From NCBI GenBank assembly GCA_023419375.1, contig JAEZYD010000034.1, positions 1 to 29,414 on the forward strand: a stretch of DNA of 29,414 nt, given 5' to 3'. The notes below the pieces were generated by a model. The model saw only the letters and a program-made list of their open reading frames with translations. It was not told the DNA's origin and did not search any database. Below are positions 8,169 to 16,005 of the stretch, one piece after another. Position numbers and translations under genes: made by a program. How positions within the stretch are numbered: the stretch's first letter is position 1; the number at the start of each line of letters is the position of its first letter. The stretch is from Pseudomonadota bacterium. GTDB lineage: Bacteria; Desulfobacterota; Desulfovibrionia; Desulfovibrionales; Desulfovibrionaceae.

Positions 8169-8308
8169 ATCAAACTATCTTTGAATAACGTGCTGCCTGG
8201 GTCGGATTTTGAAATCATCCGCTCAAGGCAGGAAAATTCTGCCGTGGCGGTTGCACCGCAGGCAAACGCGCGCGGCGCGTAGTGAGTACGCCAACCTAGG
8301 AGGTTATT

Positions 8309-9178
8309 TTGGACGGCGGCACGGAAGGTCACAGTACCATCTGGTCGCGCCTGAGCAGACTGTTCGGGCACGACGATCAGGAATCTCTCGAAAAAGCCAT
8401 TCTGGAAGCACGAGCCGACGGCGAGGTGGAACCCTACGAGGAATCCATGCTCCTTGGCATCCTGCGCTTCAACGATCTTCAGGTGCAGGACACCATGATC
8501 CCCCGCACCGATATAGACTGCGTTCCCGATGACATGCCGCTTCAAGAAGTGGCGCGTATCATCGTGCGTTCCGGTCATTCGCGCATTCCCGTATACAAGG
8601 ACACCCGCGACAATATCGTGGGCATTCTCCACGCCAAGGATGTTCTCAGCAGCCTGCTGGATCAGGGGGATCACGCCCCTGCCGTTTCGCGGGTCATGCG
8701 CGAGCCTTTCTTTGTGCCCGAGACCAAGTCCATCCGCACCCTGCTGCAGGAATTTCGCGCCCGCAAGCAGCACATTGCCATTGCGCTTGACGAATACGGC
8801 GGCACATCCGGCCTTATCACCATCGAGGACGTGCTGGAAGAAATCGTGGGCGATATTGAAGACGAACACGATGCGCCCCGTCAGGAAGACATCCGCCCCC
8901 TCGGCGAAAATGTTTATGAGCTCACAGGGCGCGCCCTGCTGGAAGACCTTGAAGATCTGGGCGTTGATCTGGATTCGGATGAGGTGGACACCATCGGCGG
9001 CTACCTGAGCATGGAGGCGGGGCACGTCCCCGGCCCCGGCGAGCGCTTTACCCTGCGCGGCTGGGCCTTTACCGTGCTTGAAGCTGACAGGAAGCTCATT
9101 ATCCGCCTGCGCATGGAACCTGCTGACCACGCCGCGCCCGCTCCGGCCACGGAAGAGGAAGAAGCGGCAAAAGCATGA
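8309..9178 (+). CDS. CorC/HlyC-type CBS-domain protein
   Basis: A 289-residue soluble protein with two CBS domains (about residues 62-185) and a C-terminal CorC_HlyC transporter-associated domain (about 200-275). Recognisable family blocks are VQDTMIPRTDID, GHSRIPVYKDTRDNIVGILH, and ALDEYGGTSGLITIEDVLEE followed by IVGDIEDEHD. It lacks the DUF21 membrane domain of larger relatives, so it resembles E. coli CorC (YbeX), linked to Mg2+/Co2+ handling. The start is TTG at 8309, supported by the very strong ribosome-binding site TAGGAGGT at 8297-8304. Its stop overlaps the lnt start by ATGA, the same order as ybeX-lnt in enterobacteria. The acidic, Ala-rich tail (PAPATEEEEAAKA) is probably disordered. 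Transport itself is not demonstrated for this family in general. Confidence 0.88.
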   Translation: MDGGTEGHSTIWSRLSRLFGHDDQESLEKAILEARADGEVEPYEESMLLGILRFNDLQVQDTMIPRTDIDCVPDDMPLQEVARIIVRSGHSRIPVYKDTRDNIVGILHAKDVLSSLLDQGDHAPAVSRVMREPFFVPETKSIRTLLQEFRARKQHIAIALDEYGGTSGLITIEDVLEEIVGDIEDEHDAPRQEDIRPLGENVYELTGRALLEDLEDLGVDLDSDEVDTIGGYLSMEAGHVPGPGERFTLRGWAFTVLEADRKLIIRLRMEPADHAAPAPATEEEEAAKA

Positions 9179-10785
9179 AGCTGTTCCGTCCTGAAGCGCC
9201 AGGGGCCACGCAGCGCGGCTGGGTTTTGTGCCTTGCTGTCGCACTAGGCCTGTGGCTGGGTTTTCCCAACGATCTTATCAGCTTTCCTCCACTGGTGCTC
9301 CTGTGGCCTGTGGCGCTGGCATTGCTTGGCCGGGAGGCCGCAAGCCGCGCCATTGCCTTGCGCATGGGCTGGATTGGCACCATTGCTGGCGGCATGGCCG
9401 CGCTCTACTGGCTCACCCTGCCCGTGCACAACGTGGGCGGCCTGCCCTGGCTGCTGGCCGTTCCCTGCGCGCTGTTCATCGTGACCTGCATTGGCAGTGC
9501 TGGCGGCCTGTTTGCCCTCGCGGCCCACATGTTCCGCCACAGGCCCGCCTGGGTGCAGGCCGTACTGCTCGGCCTCTTGTGGTATCTGCTTGAGGCGGTC
9601 TATGCCCTTGCTCTGGGCTTTCCCTGGCTGGACATGGCCGGGGCTTTGTCCCCCTGGCCCATACTGGTGCAGGCAGCGGACATGGTCGGCGGTTACGCCC
9701 TTACAGGCCTGTGGAGCATGGCGGCTCTGTTGTGCTGCCTTGCCTTTGCCTGCGGGCCAAGGCGCTTCTGCCCTGACCGCGCAAGCCTGGTTCCCGGCCT
9801 TGTGCTTACGGTTGCCCTGCTGGGCTACGGAGGCTGGCGACTTTACGCCAACCCGATGGTCACTGACCCCACCGGGCCGGACAGCGTGGATGTGCTCTAT
9901 GTGGAAGGCAACGTTGACCAGAACCAGAAGTGGGTTCCCGCCTTTCAGCGGCAAACCGTGGATCTGTATCTGGGCCTGACGTATCAGGGCCTTGCGCAAA
10001 AACCCGATGCGCGCCCCCTCATCGTGTGGCCGGAAACAGCCATGCCTTTCTTTTTTGAGGTCAATGCTCTGCATGCCCCGCGCATTCGCGATCTGGCGGC
10101 CCGCAGCGGCAGCCCGCTGCTGTTTGGCGCGCCGGGCCTTGAGCGCCATCCCGGCAAAAAAGATCCCGATGTTTTCAACCGGGCCTTTTTGCTGAACCCC
10201 AAAGGCGATACTGCCGGATATTACGACAAGGAGCATCTCGTACCCTTTGGCGAATATCTGCCGGAATGGCTCAACTGGGGATTTCTGGAGGCATTGCTGC
10301 AAGGTGTTGGCGTGTACCAGACTGGCACGGCTGTCGCCCCGCTGCGGCAGGACAATCTTGCTCTGGGAATGCTCATCTGCTATGAGGGAATATTCCCGTG
10401 GCTTGCCCAGAACCGCGTGGCGGATGGGGCAAATATTCTTGTAGATATCAGCAATGACGGCTGGTTTGGCAACACTCCGGCGGCACGGCAGCATCTCTAC
10501 CTCACTGCCCTGCGGGCCGTGGAGCAAAACCGCTGGATATTGCGCGGCACCAATACGGGCATTTCCGTTGTGGTGGATCCGCGCGCCCGGCTGACCATGC
10601 ACGGAGGCCAGTTCAAGGCCCAGGCCGTCTGGGGCAAGGCAGCGCTTGTAACCGAGCCAAGCCTGTTCCATAGTCTTTCGCCCTGGCTTATGCCTGGGGC
10701 TGCCCTGGTATTGCTGGCCCTGCTGCTGCTCGGCCCCGGCGGCAGGTTTGCAAAAGATCGCGACAAAACCGCCACCTGTTCCTGA
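9175..10785 (+). CDS. lnt: Apolipoprotein N-acyltransferase Lnt
   Basis: Inner-membrane enzyme that adds the third acyl chain, on the N-terminal cysteine, to lipoproteins after Lgt and Lsp. The N-terminal ~220 residues hold about seven membrane segments; residues 235-500 form the nitrilase-like domain. The Glu-Lys-Cys triad is visible: E287 in VWPETAMPF, K352 in YYDKEHLVPFGEYLP, and C402 in MLICYEGIFP. A last membrane helix lies near residues 510-527. The 536-residue length is close to the E. coli enzyme (512). The start overlaps the corC-like gene (ATGA), so the two are coupled. The nitrilase domain includes the conserved 'DISNDGWFG' region that lies near the active site. Confidence 0.95.
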   Translation: MKLFRPEAPGATQRGWVLCLAVALGLWLGFPNDLISFPPLVLLWPVALALLGREAASRAIALRMGWIGTIAGGMAALYWLTLPVHNVGGLPWLLAVPCALFIVTCIGSAGGLFALAAHMFRHRPAWVQAVLLGLLWYLLEAVYALALGFPWLDMAGALSPWPILVQAADMVGGYALTGLWSMAALLCCLAFACGPRRFCPDRASLVPGLVLTVALLGYGGWRLYANPMVTDPTGPDSVDVLYVEGNVDQNQKWVPAFQRQTVDLYLGLTYQGLAQKPDARPLIVWPETAMPFFFEVNALHAPRIRDLAARSGSPLLFGAPGLERHPGKKDPDVFNRAFLLNPKGDTAGYYDKEHLVPFGEYLPEWLNWGFLEALLQGVGVYQTGTAVAPLRQDNLALGMLICYEGIFPWLAQNRVADGANILVDISNDGWFGNTPAARQHLYLTALRAVEQNRWILRGTNTGISVVVDPRARLTMHGGQFKAQAVWGKAALVTEPSLFHSLSPWLMPGAALVLLALLLLGPGGRFAKDRDKTATCS

Positions 10786-10822
10786 TTTTTTCGGCCCTGA
10801 CGCTGTCAGCGCTGCGCGCCGG

Positions 10823-10840
10823 GGGAGGTATGATCCTCCC
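10823..10840 (+). other. GC hairpin in the prfB leader with TATGAT loop
   Basis: GGGAGG (10823-10828) pairs with CCTCCC (10835-10840) around the loop TATGAT. The loop resembles a -10 hexamer, but no good -35 was found at a fitting distance. It lies 55 bases before the prfB start, and its role is unknown. Confidence 0.3.
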
Positions 10841-10894
10841 GATTGCGCCCGTTTACGCCGCAGGGCATTCACCTTAACCCCCATAGTATCCACA

Positions 10895-12008
10895 ATGTTG
10901 CAACTCAGTGATCTGCGCGCCGCATGCCAGCCCCTTTCCCAACGTTTCGCCACCCTCTGGGGGCGTCTTTGACGTTGCCGCCAGCCAGAAGCGCCTGCAG
11001 GACATCGAACACGAAATTTCCCGCCCCGGCGCATGGGACAATCCCGAAGCGCTAACTCCTGTTTTGCAGGAAAAGCGGCGTCTTGAAGAAGAAATCGAGC
11101 GTCTCAGCCGCCTCAAGACCTGCCATGACGACATGAACGAATGGCTGGCCCTGGCCACAGAAAGCGAAGACCCCGAAGCTCTGGAATCCCTTGACCAGCA
11201 GAACCGCGACCTTGCCGCCCTGCTGGACGAGACCGAGCTTGTCATGCTGCTTTCCGGCGAGGAGGACAATCAGGACGCCATCCTTGAAATCCACCCCGGC
11301 GCTGGCGGCACAGAGTCGCAGGACTGGGCCGAAATGCTGCTGCGCATGTACACCCGCTGGGCCGCACGCCACAAGTACACCGTGGAAGAGCTGGACTACC
11401 TGCCGGGCGACGAGGCGGGCGTTAAAAGCGTTACCCTGCGCATTGCCGGGCCGCATGCCTTTGGCTTTCTCAAGAGCGAGCGCGGCATCCACCGCCTTAT
11501 CCGCATTTCGCCTTTCGATTCATCGGGCCGCCGCCACACCTCCTTTGCATCTGTGGACGTGATCCCCGACGTGGGCAACGATATTGAGCTGGACATCAAG
11601 GAATCCGACATCCGCGTGGACATTTTCCGCTCCAGCGGCCCCGGCGGGCAGAGCGTCAACACCACAAGCTCAGCCGTGCGCGTGACCCACATTCCCACAG
11701 GCGTTACTGCCCAGTGCCAGAACGAAAAATCGCAGCACCACAACAAGGATACGGCCATGCGCGTATTGCGCGCCCGCCTGTACAACATCGAGCTGCAAAA
11801 GCGCGATGCTGAACGGCAGGCGGAATACGCCGGCAAGGACGCCATCGCCTTTGGCAGCCAGATCCGCACGTACACCCTGCAGCCCTACAGGCTGGTCAAG
11901 GATCACCGCACCGGCTCCGAAGCCGGAGATGTGGAAGGCGTTTTGAACGGTCAGATCGACCAGTTCCAACACGATTACCTGCTGCACCGACATGAGCAAC
12001 AACGCTGA
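10895..12008 (+). CDS. prfB: Peptide chain release factor 2 (programmed +1 frameshift)
   Basis: RF2 releases the nascent chain at UGA and UAA codons. The gene is split: ATG at 10895 opens a 25-codon frame that ends at an in-frame TGA (10970-10972). Ribosomes slip at CTT TGA C by +1 and continue from GAC at 10971 to the stop at 12008. The fused product is 370 residues. With this numbering the SPF codon-recognition tripeptide falls at 205-207 and the catalytic GGQ at 250-252, the same numbers as in E. coli RF2, which confirms both the start and the slip. Residue 246 is Ser and 249 is Pro (SSGPGGQS). UGA in the site gives autoregulation: low RF2 favours frameshifting. The end overlaps the next gene by 17 bases. 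A conventional single-frame start at 10908 would give a wrong N-terminus. Confidence 0.95.
10959..10973 (+). promoter_or_regulatory. RF2 +1 programmed frameshift site
   Basis: GGGGG (10959-10963) acts as the internal Shine-Dalgarno-like element, three bases before the slip codon CTT (10967-10969). The stop TGA is at 10970-10972, with C as the fourth base. Spacing and order match the E. coli prfB site (SD-like element, three bases, CUU UGA C). This is well-established biology; the match here is read directly. Confidence 0.95.
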
Positions 12009-12789
12009 TTTTGACGCACTTGCCAACGAGCTGCTTGCCTTGCGGCAGGCAGACGGCGCAGCTTCGCGCAACAGCGGCGAATCTGTGCTGGTGGCCCGGC
12101 TGTTGCCGGGTTTCAACGTCAACAGGTGGCAGGAATTTTTGCGCCGCTACCCCACCGGGCGCTGGTGCGCCCTGCCCGCTGGCCCCGGCCTTTTGCCGGA
12201 GCTGGGCGGCGGCCCCAGCAATGCCCCCGGCCACCTTGCCCACCTGCTCATGGCCGAAATGTTTACGGTGCAGATAAACCGCGAACTGTTGCGCCTTTCC
12301 CGCACGGGGGGCGATCTGGCCGTGATTGAAGCTGCTATTTTGGACAAGGCGCATCTGGACGAGGCCTCGGTGCTGGCGCTGGAAACGCTGCTTGTGGACT
12401 GCCTGCGGCAGTGCCGCGAGGAATGCGATACCCTTGGCTGTACCGGCCTTGGGCGCTTTGCCCTGCTCCTGCCCGGCGTTAGCGTGCTGCGCGCACGCCT
12501 GATGGCCGAGCAGATACAAAAAATCTTTGCTGTCCGCGCAGCGGAAATTCCCATTGCCAGCAAGGGCAGGCATGCGGCACCGGCCAATTGCGCCTTGGGC
12601 ATAGCCTGCGCCGATCAGGGGGGCAGACCTACCCCCGAGGCCCTGCTGGGCAAGGCCGCGCAGGCCACGGACGAGGCTCTGGCCCAGAAACACGGCCACA
12701 TTTGCATAGCGGGTGGCGCGGCCCTTGACGCCAGAACCACCCTTGTACATTCCAGCGAAAAACGATTTCTCTTCTTTGGGGGAAACTGA
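11992..12789 (+). CDS. Degenerate GGDEF-fold protein, catalytically dead by sequence
   Basis: A 265-residue protein with no signal or membrane segment. Residues ~104-250 follow the GGDEF (diguanylate cyclase) fold: the first strand and helix (GDLAVIEAAILDKAHLDEAS), a long helix, the hairpin region, then a strand like that after the active loop (FALLLPG), 'CALGIACAD' and a final helix. The signature GGDEF is replaced by G-L-G-R-F at 152-156, so the metal- and GTP-binding acids are missing and cyclase activity is not expected. The N-terminal ~100 residues match nothing I recognise. The ATG lies inside the end of prfB (17-base overlap), and its stop shares one base with the downstream ATPase start (TGATG), so translation is coupled on both sides. 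A role as a regulator of the ATPase is inference. Confidence 0.65.
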   Translation: MSNNADFDALANELLALRQADGAASRNSGESVLVARLLPGFNVNRWQEFLRRYPTGRWCALPAGPGLLPELGGGPSNAPGHLAHLLMAEMFTVQINRELLRLSRTGGDLAVIEAAILDKAHLDEASVLALETLLVDCLRQCREECDTLGCTGLGRFALLLPGVSVLRARLMAEQIQKIFAVRAAEIPIASKGRHAAPANCALGIACADQGGRPTPEALLGKAAQATDEALAQKHGHICIAGGAALDARTTLVHSSEKRFLFFGGN

Positions 12790-13601
12790 TGGCGAATACG
12801 ACATTGAGCGTTGCCCTGCTGAGCGGCAAAGGCGGGGTGGGCAAAACAAACATGTCGCTCAATATAGCCTGCGCCCTGCACCAGCAGGGGTTTAAAACCC
12901 TGTTGATGGACTGCGACCTGGGCCTTGCGAATCTGGACGTGCTGCTGGGCATTACGCCGGAAGGCAACCTCCAGACGGCCCTGTTGGGCGAAGCCGATGT
13001 TTCGGACGTGCTCTGCCAGATTGATGGCGAGGACTTTGCCGTGTTGCCCGCCGCGTCTGGCGTGCCGGAACTGACCGAGCTGCAACCCGATGCGCGCGAC
13101 CTGCTGCTCTCCCGGCTGGAACCTGTGCTGCACAAATATGATTTTGTTTTCATGGATATCGGCGCGGGTATTTCCGGCACGGTGCAGACCTTTGCCGCCA
13201 TGGCTTCGGTTCGCATCGTTGTGATCACGCCCGAGCCCACGTCACTGACAGACAGCTACGCCCTCATCAAGGTGCTCAACAGCCGTTACGGCCTGCGCGA
13301 CTTCATGGTGCTGGTCAATCAGGCAACCTCCCAGGCCGAGGCAAAATCTTCATTCGACAAACTTTCCGGCGCGTGCAAACATTTTCTGCACATAGAGCCT
13401 GTTTTGCTGGGGCATGTGCGCTCCGACAAAAAATTGCCAGAGGCGGTCTGCCTGCAAAAGCCCCTGATGATGCACTCTCCGGGCAGCCCCGCTGCGCTGG
13501 ATTTGCAGAATATGGCCTCGCGCCTGCAACGCATCAGGCTGGGAATGCTTGACTGGCTTGGCTCGCGCAACATTTTGCAGCCGATTCCGGTTCAGGACTA
13601 G
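12789..13601 (+). CDS. MinD/ParA family ATPase (FlhG-like), orphan
   Basis: A 270-residue deviant Walker A ATPase. The P-loop GKGGVGKT is at residues 13-20 with the extra signature lysine (K14), followed by DCDLGLANLDVLLGI, the switch I/Walker A' region typical of FlhG/MinD2-like proteins, and a Walker B-like FVFMDIGAGI near residue 119. Such ATPases dimerise on ATP and position other machinery at the cell pole, membrane or nucleoid. It lacks the N-terminal helix with which FlhG stimulates FlhF, and no clear amphipathic C-terminal membrane helix is seen. No flagellar, chemotaxis or minC/minE gene is nearby, so its cargo is unknown. It overlaps the GGDEF-like gene by one base (TGATG) and has a good GGGGGA ribosome-binding site just upstream, inside that gene. 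Confidence 0.85.
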   Translation: MANTTLSVALLSGKGGVGKTNMSLNIACALHQQGFKTLLMDCDLGLANLDVLLGITPEGNLQTALLGEADVSDVLCQIDGEDFAVLPAASGVPELTELQPDARDLLLSRLEPVLHKYDFVFMDIGAGISGTVQTFAAMASVRIVVITPEPTSLTDSYALIKVLNSRYGLRDFMVLVNQATSQAEAKSSFDKLSGACKHFLHIEPVLLGHVRSDKKLPEAVCLQKPLMMHSPGSPAALDLQNMASRLQRIRLGMLDWLGSRNILQPIPVQD

Positions 13602-13715
13602 ATTTTTGGTCAAACTGTTTACCTTGTCTGAGAAAAGGTATAGGGTTGAATTACTAATAAATGTCCGATGTTGTCGCCCTTTCGGGCAAACTTGTAACGC
13701 GGTCACGGAGGCATG

Positions 13716-13991
13716 ATGAACAAGAGCGAGCTTATCAAGGCACTGGCCGACGAAACCAACATCCCTCTGGACGACGCGTCGTTGGTGGTCAACACCTTCT
13801 TTGACGCAATGAAAAAATCTCTGCTTTCCGGAGAACGTATTGAAATACGCGGCTTCGGCAGCTTCAAAATCAAGGAGTACGAAGGCTACGCCGGCCGTAA
13901 TCCTAAAACCGGCGAAAGCGTCGTTGTTGAATCGAAACGCCTGCCCTTTTTCCGAGCTGGCAAGGAATTGAAAGAATTTATCAATCAGTAA
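13716..13991 (+). CDS. HU/IHF family DNA-binding protein
   Basis: A 91-residue histone-like protein that bends DNA as a dimer. It shows the full family pattern: MNKSELIKALADE helical start, FGSFKIKEY beta region, and the DNA-contacting arm with GRNPKTGE (about residues 60-67), ending in FRAGKELKEFIN. Two ATGs are adjacent (13713 and 13716). The ribosome-binding site GGAGG at 13707-13711 leaves one base before the first and four before the second, and the second gives the usual MNKSEL start, so 13716 is preferred. Whether it is HU or an IHF subunit is not certain; a single Met-Asn-Lys-Ser start favours HU-like. It is probably a single-gene unit with a terminator at 14018-14068. Confidence 0.92.
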   Translation: MNKSELIKALADETNIPLDDASLVVNTFFDAMKKSLLSGERIEIRGFGSFKIKEYEGYAGRNPKTGESVVVESKRLPFFRAGKELKEFINQ

Positions 13992-14017
13992 GGCCGTAAC
14001 GCGCTGCCGAACCTGAG

Positions 14018-14068
14018 GCCCGTGCGGGGCCGCCTGCCTGCGAGGTTCAAACCTTCGCGCGGGCTTTT
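14018..14068 (+). terminator. Terminator-like structure after the HU gene
   Basis: GCCCGTGCG (14018-14026) pairs with CGCGCGGGC (14056-14064), one G:T, followed by TTTTGTT. The enclosed 29 bases contain a small inner hairpin (AGGT TCAA ACCT, 14043-14054). A competing hairpin GGCCC/GGGCC exists at 14017-14031. It ends transcription from the HU gene before dapA, or attenuates into it. Confidence 0.5.
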
Positions 14069-14107
14069 GTTCGCTTTTTGCAGCGCGCTGACACACAGGA
14101 GTCTGTA

Positions 14108-14986
14108 ATGCAATTTTCAGGTGCATTGACCGCGCTTGTAACCCCGTTCAAGAACAACGCTCTGGACGAAGAAGCATACCGCGCATTTATTGAACACCAG
14201 ATCAGCGAAGGCATTCACGGTCTGGTTCCCTGCGGCACCACGGGCGAATCCGCCACCCTGACCCATGAGGAACACGAAAGGGTCATTGAAATATGCATAG
14301 ACCAGGTCAAGGGGCGTGTTCCGGTTCTGGCTGGTGCTGGCTCCAACAATACCATTGAAGCCATCCGCCTGACCAAGTTTGCGCAAAAGGCCGGAGCCGA
14401 CGGCGCGCTGCTCATCACCCCCTATTACAACAAGCCCACCCAGGAAGGCCTGTACCAGCACTTCAAGGCCATTGCCCAGGCTGTGGACATGCCCCTGGTG
14501 CCTTACAACGTGCCGGGTCGCACGGGTTGCAATCTGCTGCCCGCCACTCTGGCCCGCATGGCGCACGACTTCCCCAACATTGTGGGCGTCAAGGAAGCCA
14601 CCGGCGACCTGATTCAGGGCAGCCGCGTGCTTGAAAGCTGCCCCGAGAACTTCAGCGTTCTCTCCGGCGACGACTTTACCGCTCTGCCCCTCATGGCGCT
14701 TGGCGGCAGGGGTGTCATCTCCGTTACCTCAAATCTCGTGCCGGGGCGCGTTGCCGCCATGTGCAATGCCTTCGACAAGGGCGACCTCAAGGAAGCGGCG
14801 CGCATCCATCATGCGCTCTTTCCCCTGCACGATGCCATGTTCTTTGAGAGCAATCCCATCCCGGCCAAAACAGCCCTTGCCCTCATGGGCCGCATGGAAG
14901 CGGAAATCCGCCTGCCCCTCTGCCCCATGGCCGAAGGCACCAAGCAAAAGCTCATTGAAGTGCTGCGCCAGCAGAACCTCATCTAG
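14108..14986 (+). CDS. dapA: 4-hydroxy-tetrahydrodipicolinate synthase DapA
   Basis: First committed enzyme of diaminopimelate/lysine synthesis: it condenses pyruvate with aspartate semialdehyde in the cytosol. The product is 292 residues, the E. coli length. The TIM-barrel motifs are complete: GTTGES at 43-48 (T44 and T45 bind and relay), Y133 in YNVPGRTG, R138, and the Schiff-base lysine K162 in GVKEATGD. The ATG at 14108 is chosen because AGGAG (14097-14101) precedes it by six bases and the protein then begins MQFSGALTALVTPF; an in-frame TTG at 14078 would add ten residues without support. It is followed by a strong intrinsic terminator and is convergent with phoU. Confidence 0.96.
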   Translation: MQFSGALTALVTPFKNNALDEEAYRAFIEHQISEGIHGLVPCGTTGESATLTHEEHERVIEICIDQVKGRVPVLAGAGSNNTIEAIRLTKFAQKAGADGALLITPYYNKPTQEGLYQHFKAIAQAVDMPLVPYNVPGRTGCNLLPATLARMAHDFPNIVGVKEATGDLIQGSRVLESCPENFSVLSGDDFTALPLMALGGRGVISVTSNLVPGRVAAMCNAFDKGDLKEAARIHHALFPLHDAMFFESNPIPAKTALALMGRMEAEIRLPLCPMAEGTKQKLIEVLRQQNLI

Positions 14987-15008
14987 CCTTGCTGCAGCAG
15001 ATATGACT

Positions 15009-15041
15009 AAGCCCCCGAACCTCGCAGGTTCGGGGGCTTTT
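15009..15041 (+). terminator. Intrinsic terminator of dapA
   Basis: GCCCCCGAACCT (15011-15022) and AGGTTCGGGGGC (15026-15037) form a perfect 12-pair stem with a CGC loop, followed by TTTT and then GCG. Two flanking A:T pairs extend the stem. It separates dapA from the convergent phoU; the reverse strand tail is weak, so it is mainly a forward terminator. Confidence 0.9.
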
Positions 15042-15067
15042 GCGTTCAGCCTGCAATCAATCTGATA

Positions 15068-15898
15068 TCAGGCGCGGTCTTCAGGGGCAGCCGCACCGTC
15101 TGCCGCGTCATCAACCGCATCATCTGCGTCCGCGTGCAGCGCGGAAGCTGATGATGTGCCGGAGGACGCGGAGTCAGCAATACCTGCTGACTGGGCAGCG
15201 CCAACATGGCGAGCCATTTCGCCTCGTTCCTCACTCTTGTGCTTCACGCTTTCGCCCTGGCTGATAAAGTAGACCTGCTCCGCAATGTTGATGGAGCGCC
15301 GCCACACGCGCGTGAGCGAGCGGGTCACAAGTATGATGTGCATGGCCTGATAGGGATCCAGCGAGGAATCAGGATCAGAAAGGCTTTCCATAATCTGCTG
15401 GATGATGCGCACTTCGCTTTGCACGGCTTCTTCATCGCCGCGCAGCATATGCAGGGCGTCTTGCGCATTGTTTTCGCGGAACACGCGCACGGCGCGGTCA
15501 AAAGCCTCGCTGGCCTTGTAGTACATCTCGCGCACATGGGGGATCACCCCAAAGCCCGGCTTGTCCTGCATCAAAATAGCCTGCTCGGCCATGCTTACGG
15601 CCTCGTCGCCAATGCGCTCAAGGTCAACCACCATGCGCAGGGCGCTGACCACAAAACGCAGATCTCCGGCAACGGGCTGCGTGCGGGCAAGCAGTTGCAG
15701 GGCCATCTCGTCAATTTCATTTTCCAGAGCGTCAATGGCGGCATCGTTTTCAATGACCGATGCCGCGCGGCCCGGATCACCAGCCGCCATGGCCTTGCCG
15801 GCGTCTTCCAGGGCGATGCCCACGCTGGCGCACATGACCAGCAGCCGTGTGCGCAGTGATACGAGCAGTTGTTGCAAATAATTGGCCTGTTGCTGCAT
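15068..15898 (-). CDS. phoU: Phosphate signalling regulator PhoU with acidic C-terminal tail
   Basis: PhoU links the state of the Pst transporter to the PhoR kinase and represses the Pho response when phosphate is plentiful. The two three-helix-bundle repeats are seen: an N-terminal one with ENDAAIDALENEIDEMALQL and LRFVVSALRMVVDLERIGDEAV (a metal-binding E/D signature), and a second ending in RSLTRVWRRSINIAEQVYF. The start at 15898 (MQQQANYL) has GGGAG seven bases upstream and is preferred over an extension to 15976. The product is 276 residues, about 35 longer than the E. coli protein. The excess is a C-terminal Ser/Ala/Asp-rich tail after residue ~235 that looks disordered. It is the last gene of the phoB-phoR-pstB-phoU unit, 107 bases after pstB. 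Confidence 0.93.
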   Translation of the reverse strand: MQQQANYLQQLLVSLRTRLLVMCASVGIALEDAGKAMAAGDPGRAASVIENDAAIDALENEIDEMALQLLARTQPVAGDLRFVVSALRMVVDLERIGDEAVSMAEQAILMQDKPGFGVIPHVREMYYKASEAFDRAVRVFRENNAQDALHMLRGDEEAVQSEVRIIQQIMESLSDPDSSLDPYQAMHIILVTRSLTRVWRRSINIAEQVYFISQGESVKHKSEERGEMARHVGAAQSAGIADSASSGTSSASALHADADDAVDDAADGAAAPEDRA

Positions 15899-16005
15899 GA
15901 TCGTTCTCCCGGAACAATTACGCTTGAATGTGAACTGCCCTGCGCTCCCTGCGGCGCGCTGGCAGCGCCTGAACATGGCGTCCTGACGGCTGCGAGAGCA
16001 GGCGG

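Noticed and set aside
13621..13660. Possible promoter before the HU gene (TGTTTA ... TATAGG)
   Set aside because: The -35 is poor and several spacings are equally possible; no choice can be supported.
14078..14107. TTG start ten codons before dapA
   Set aside because: There is no ribosome-binding site for it, whereas AGGAG lies six bases before ATG 14108, which gives the usual 292 residues.
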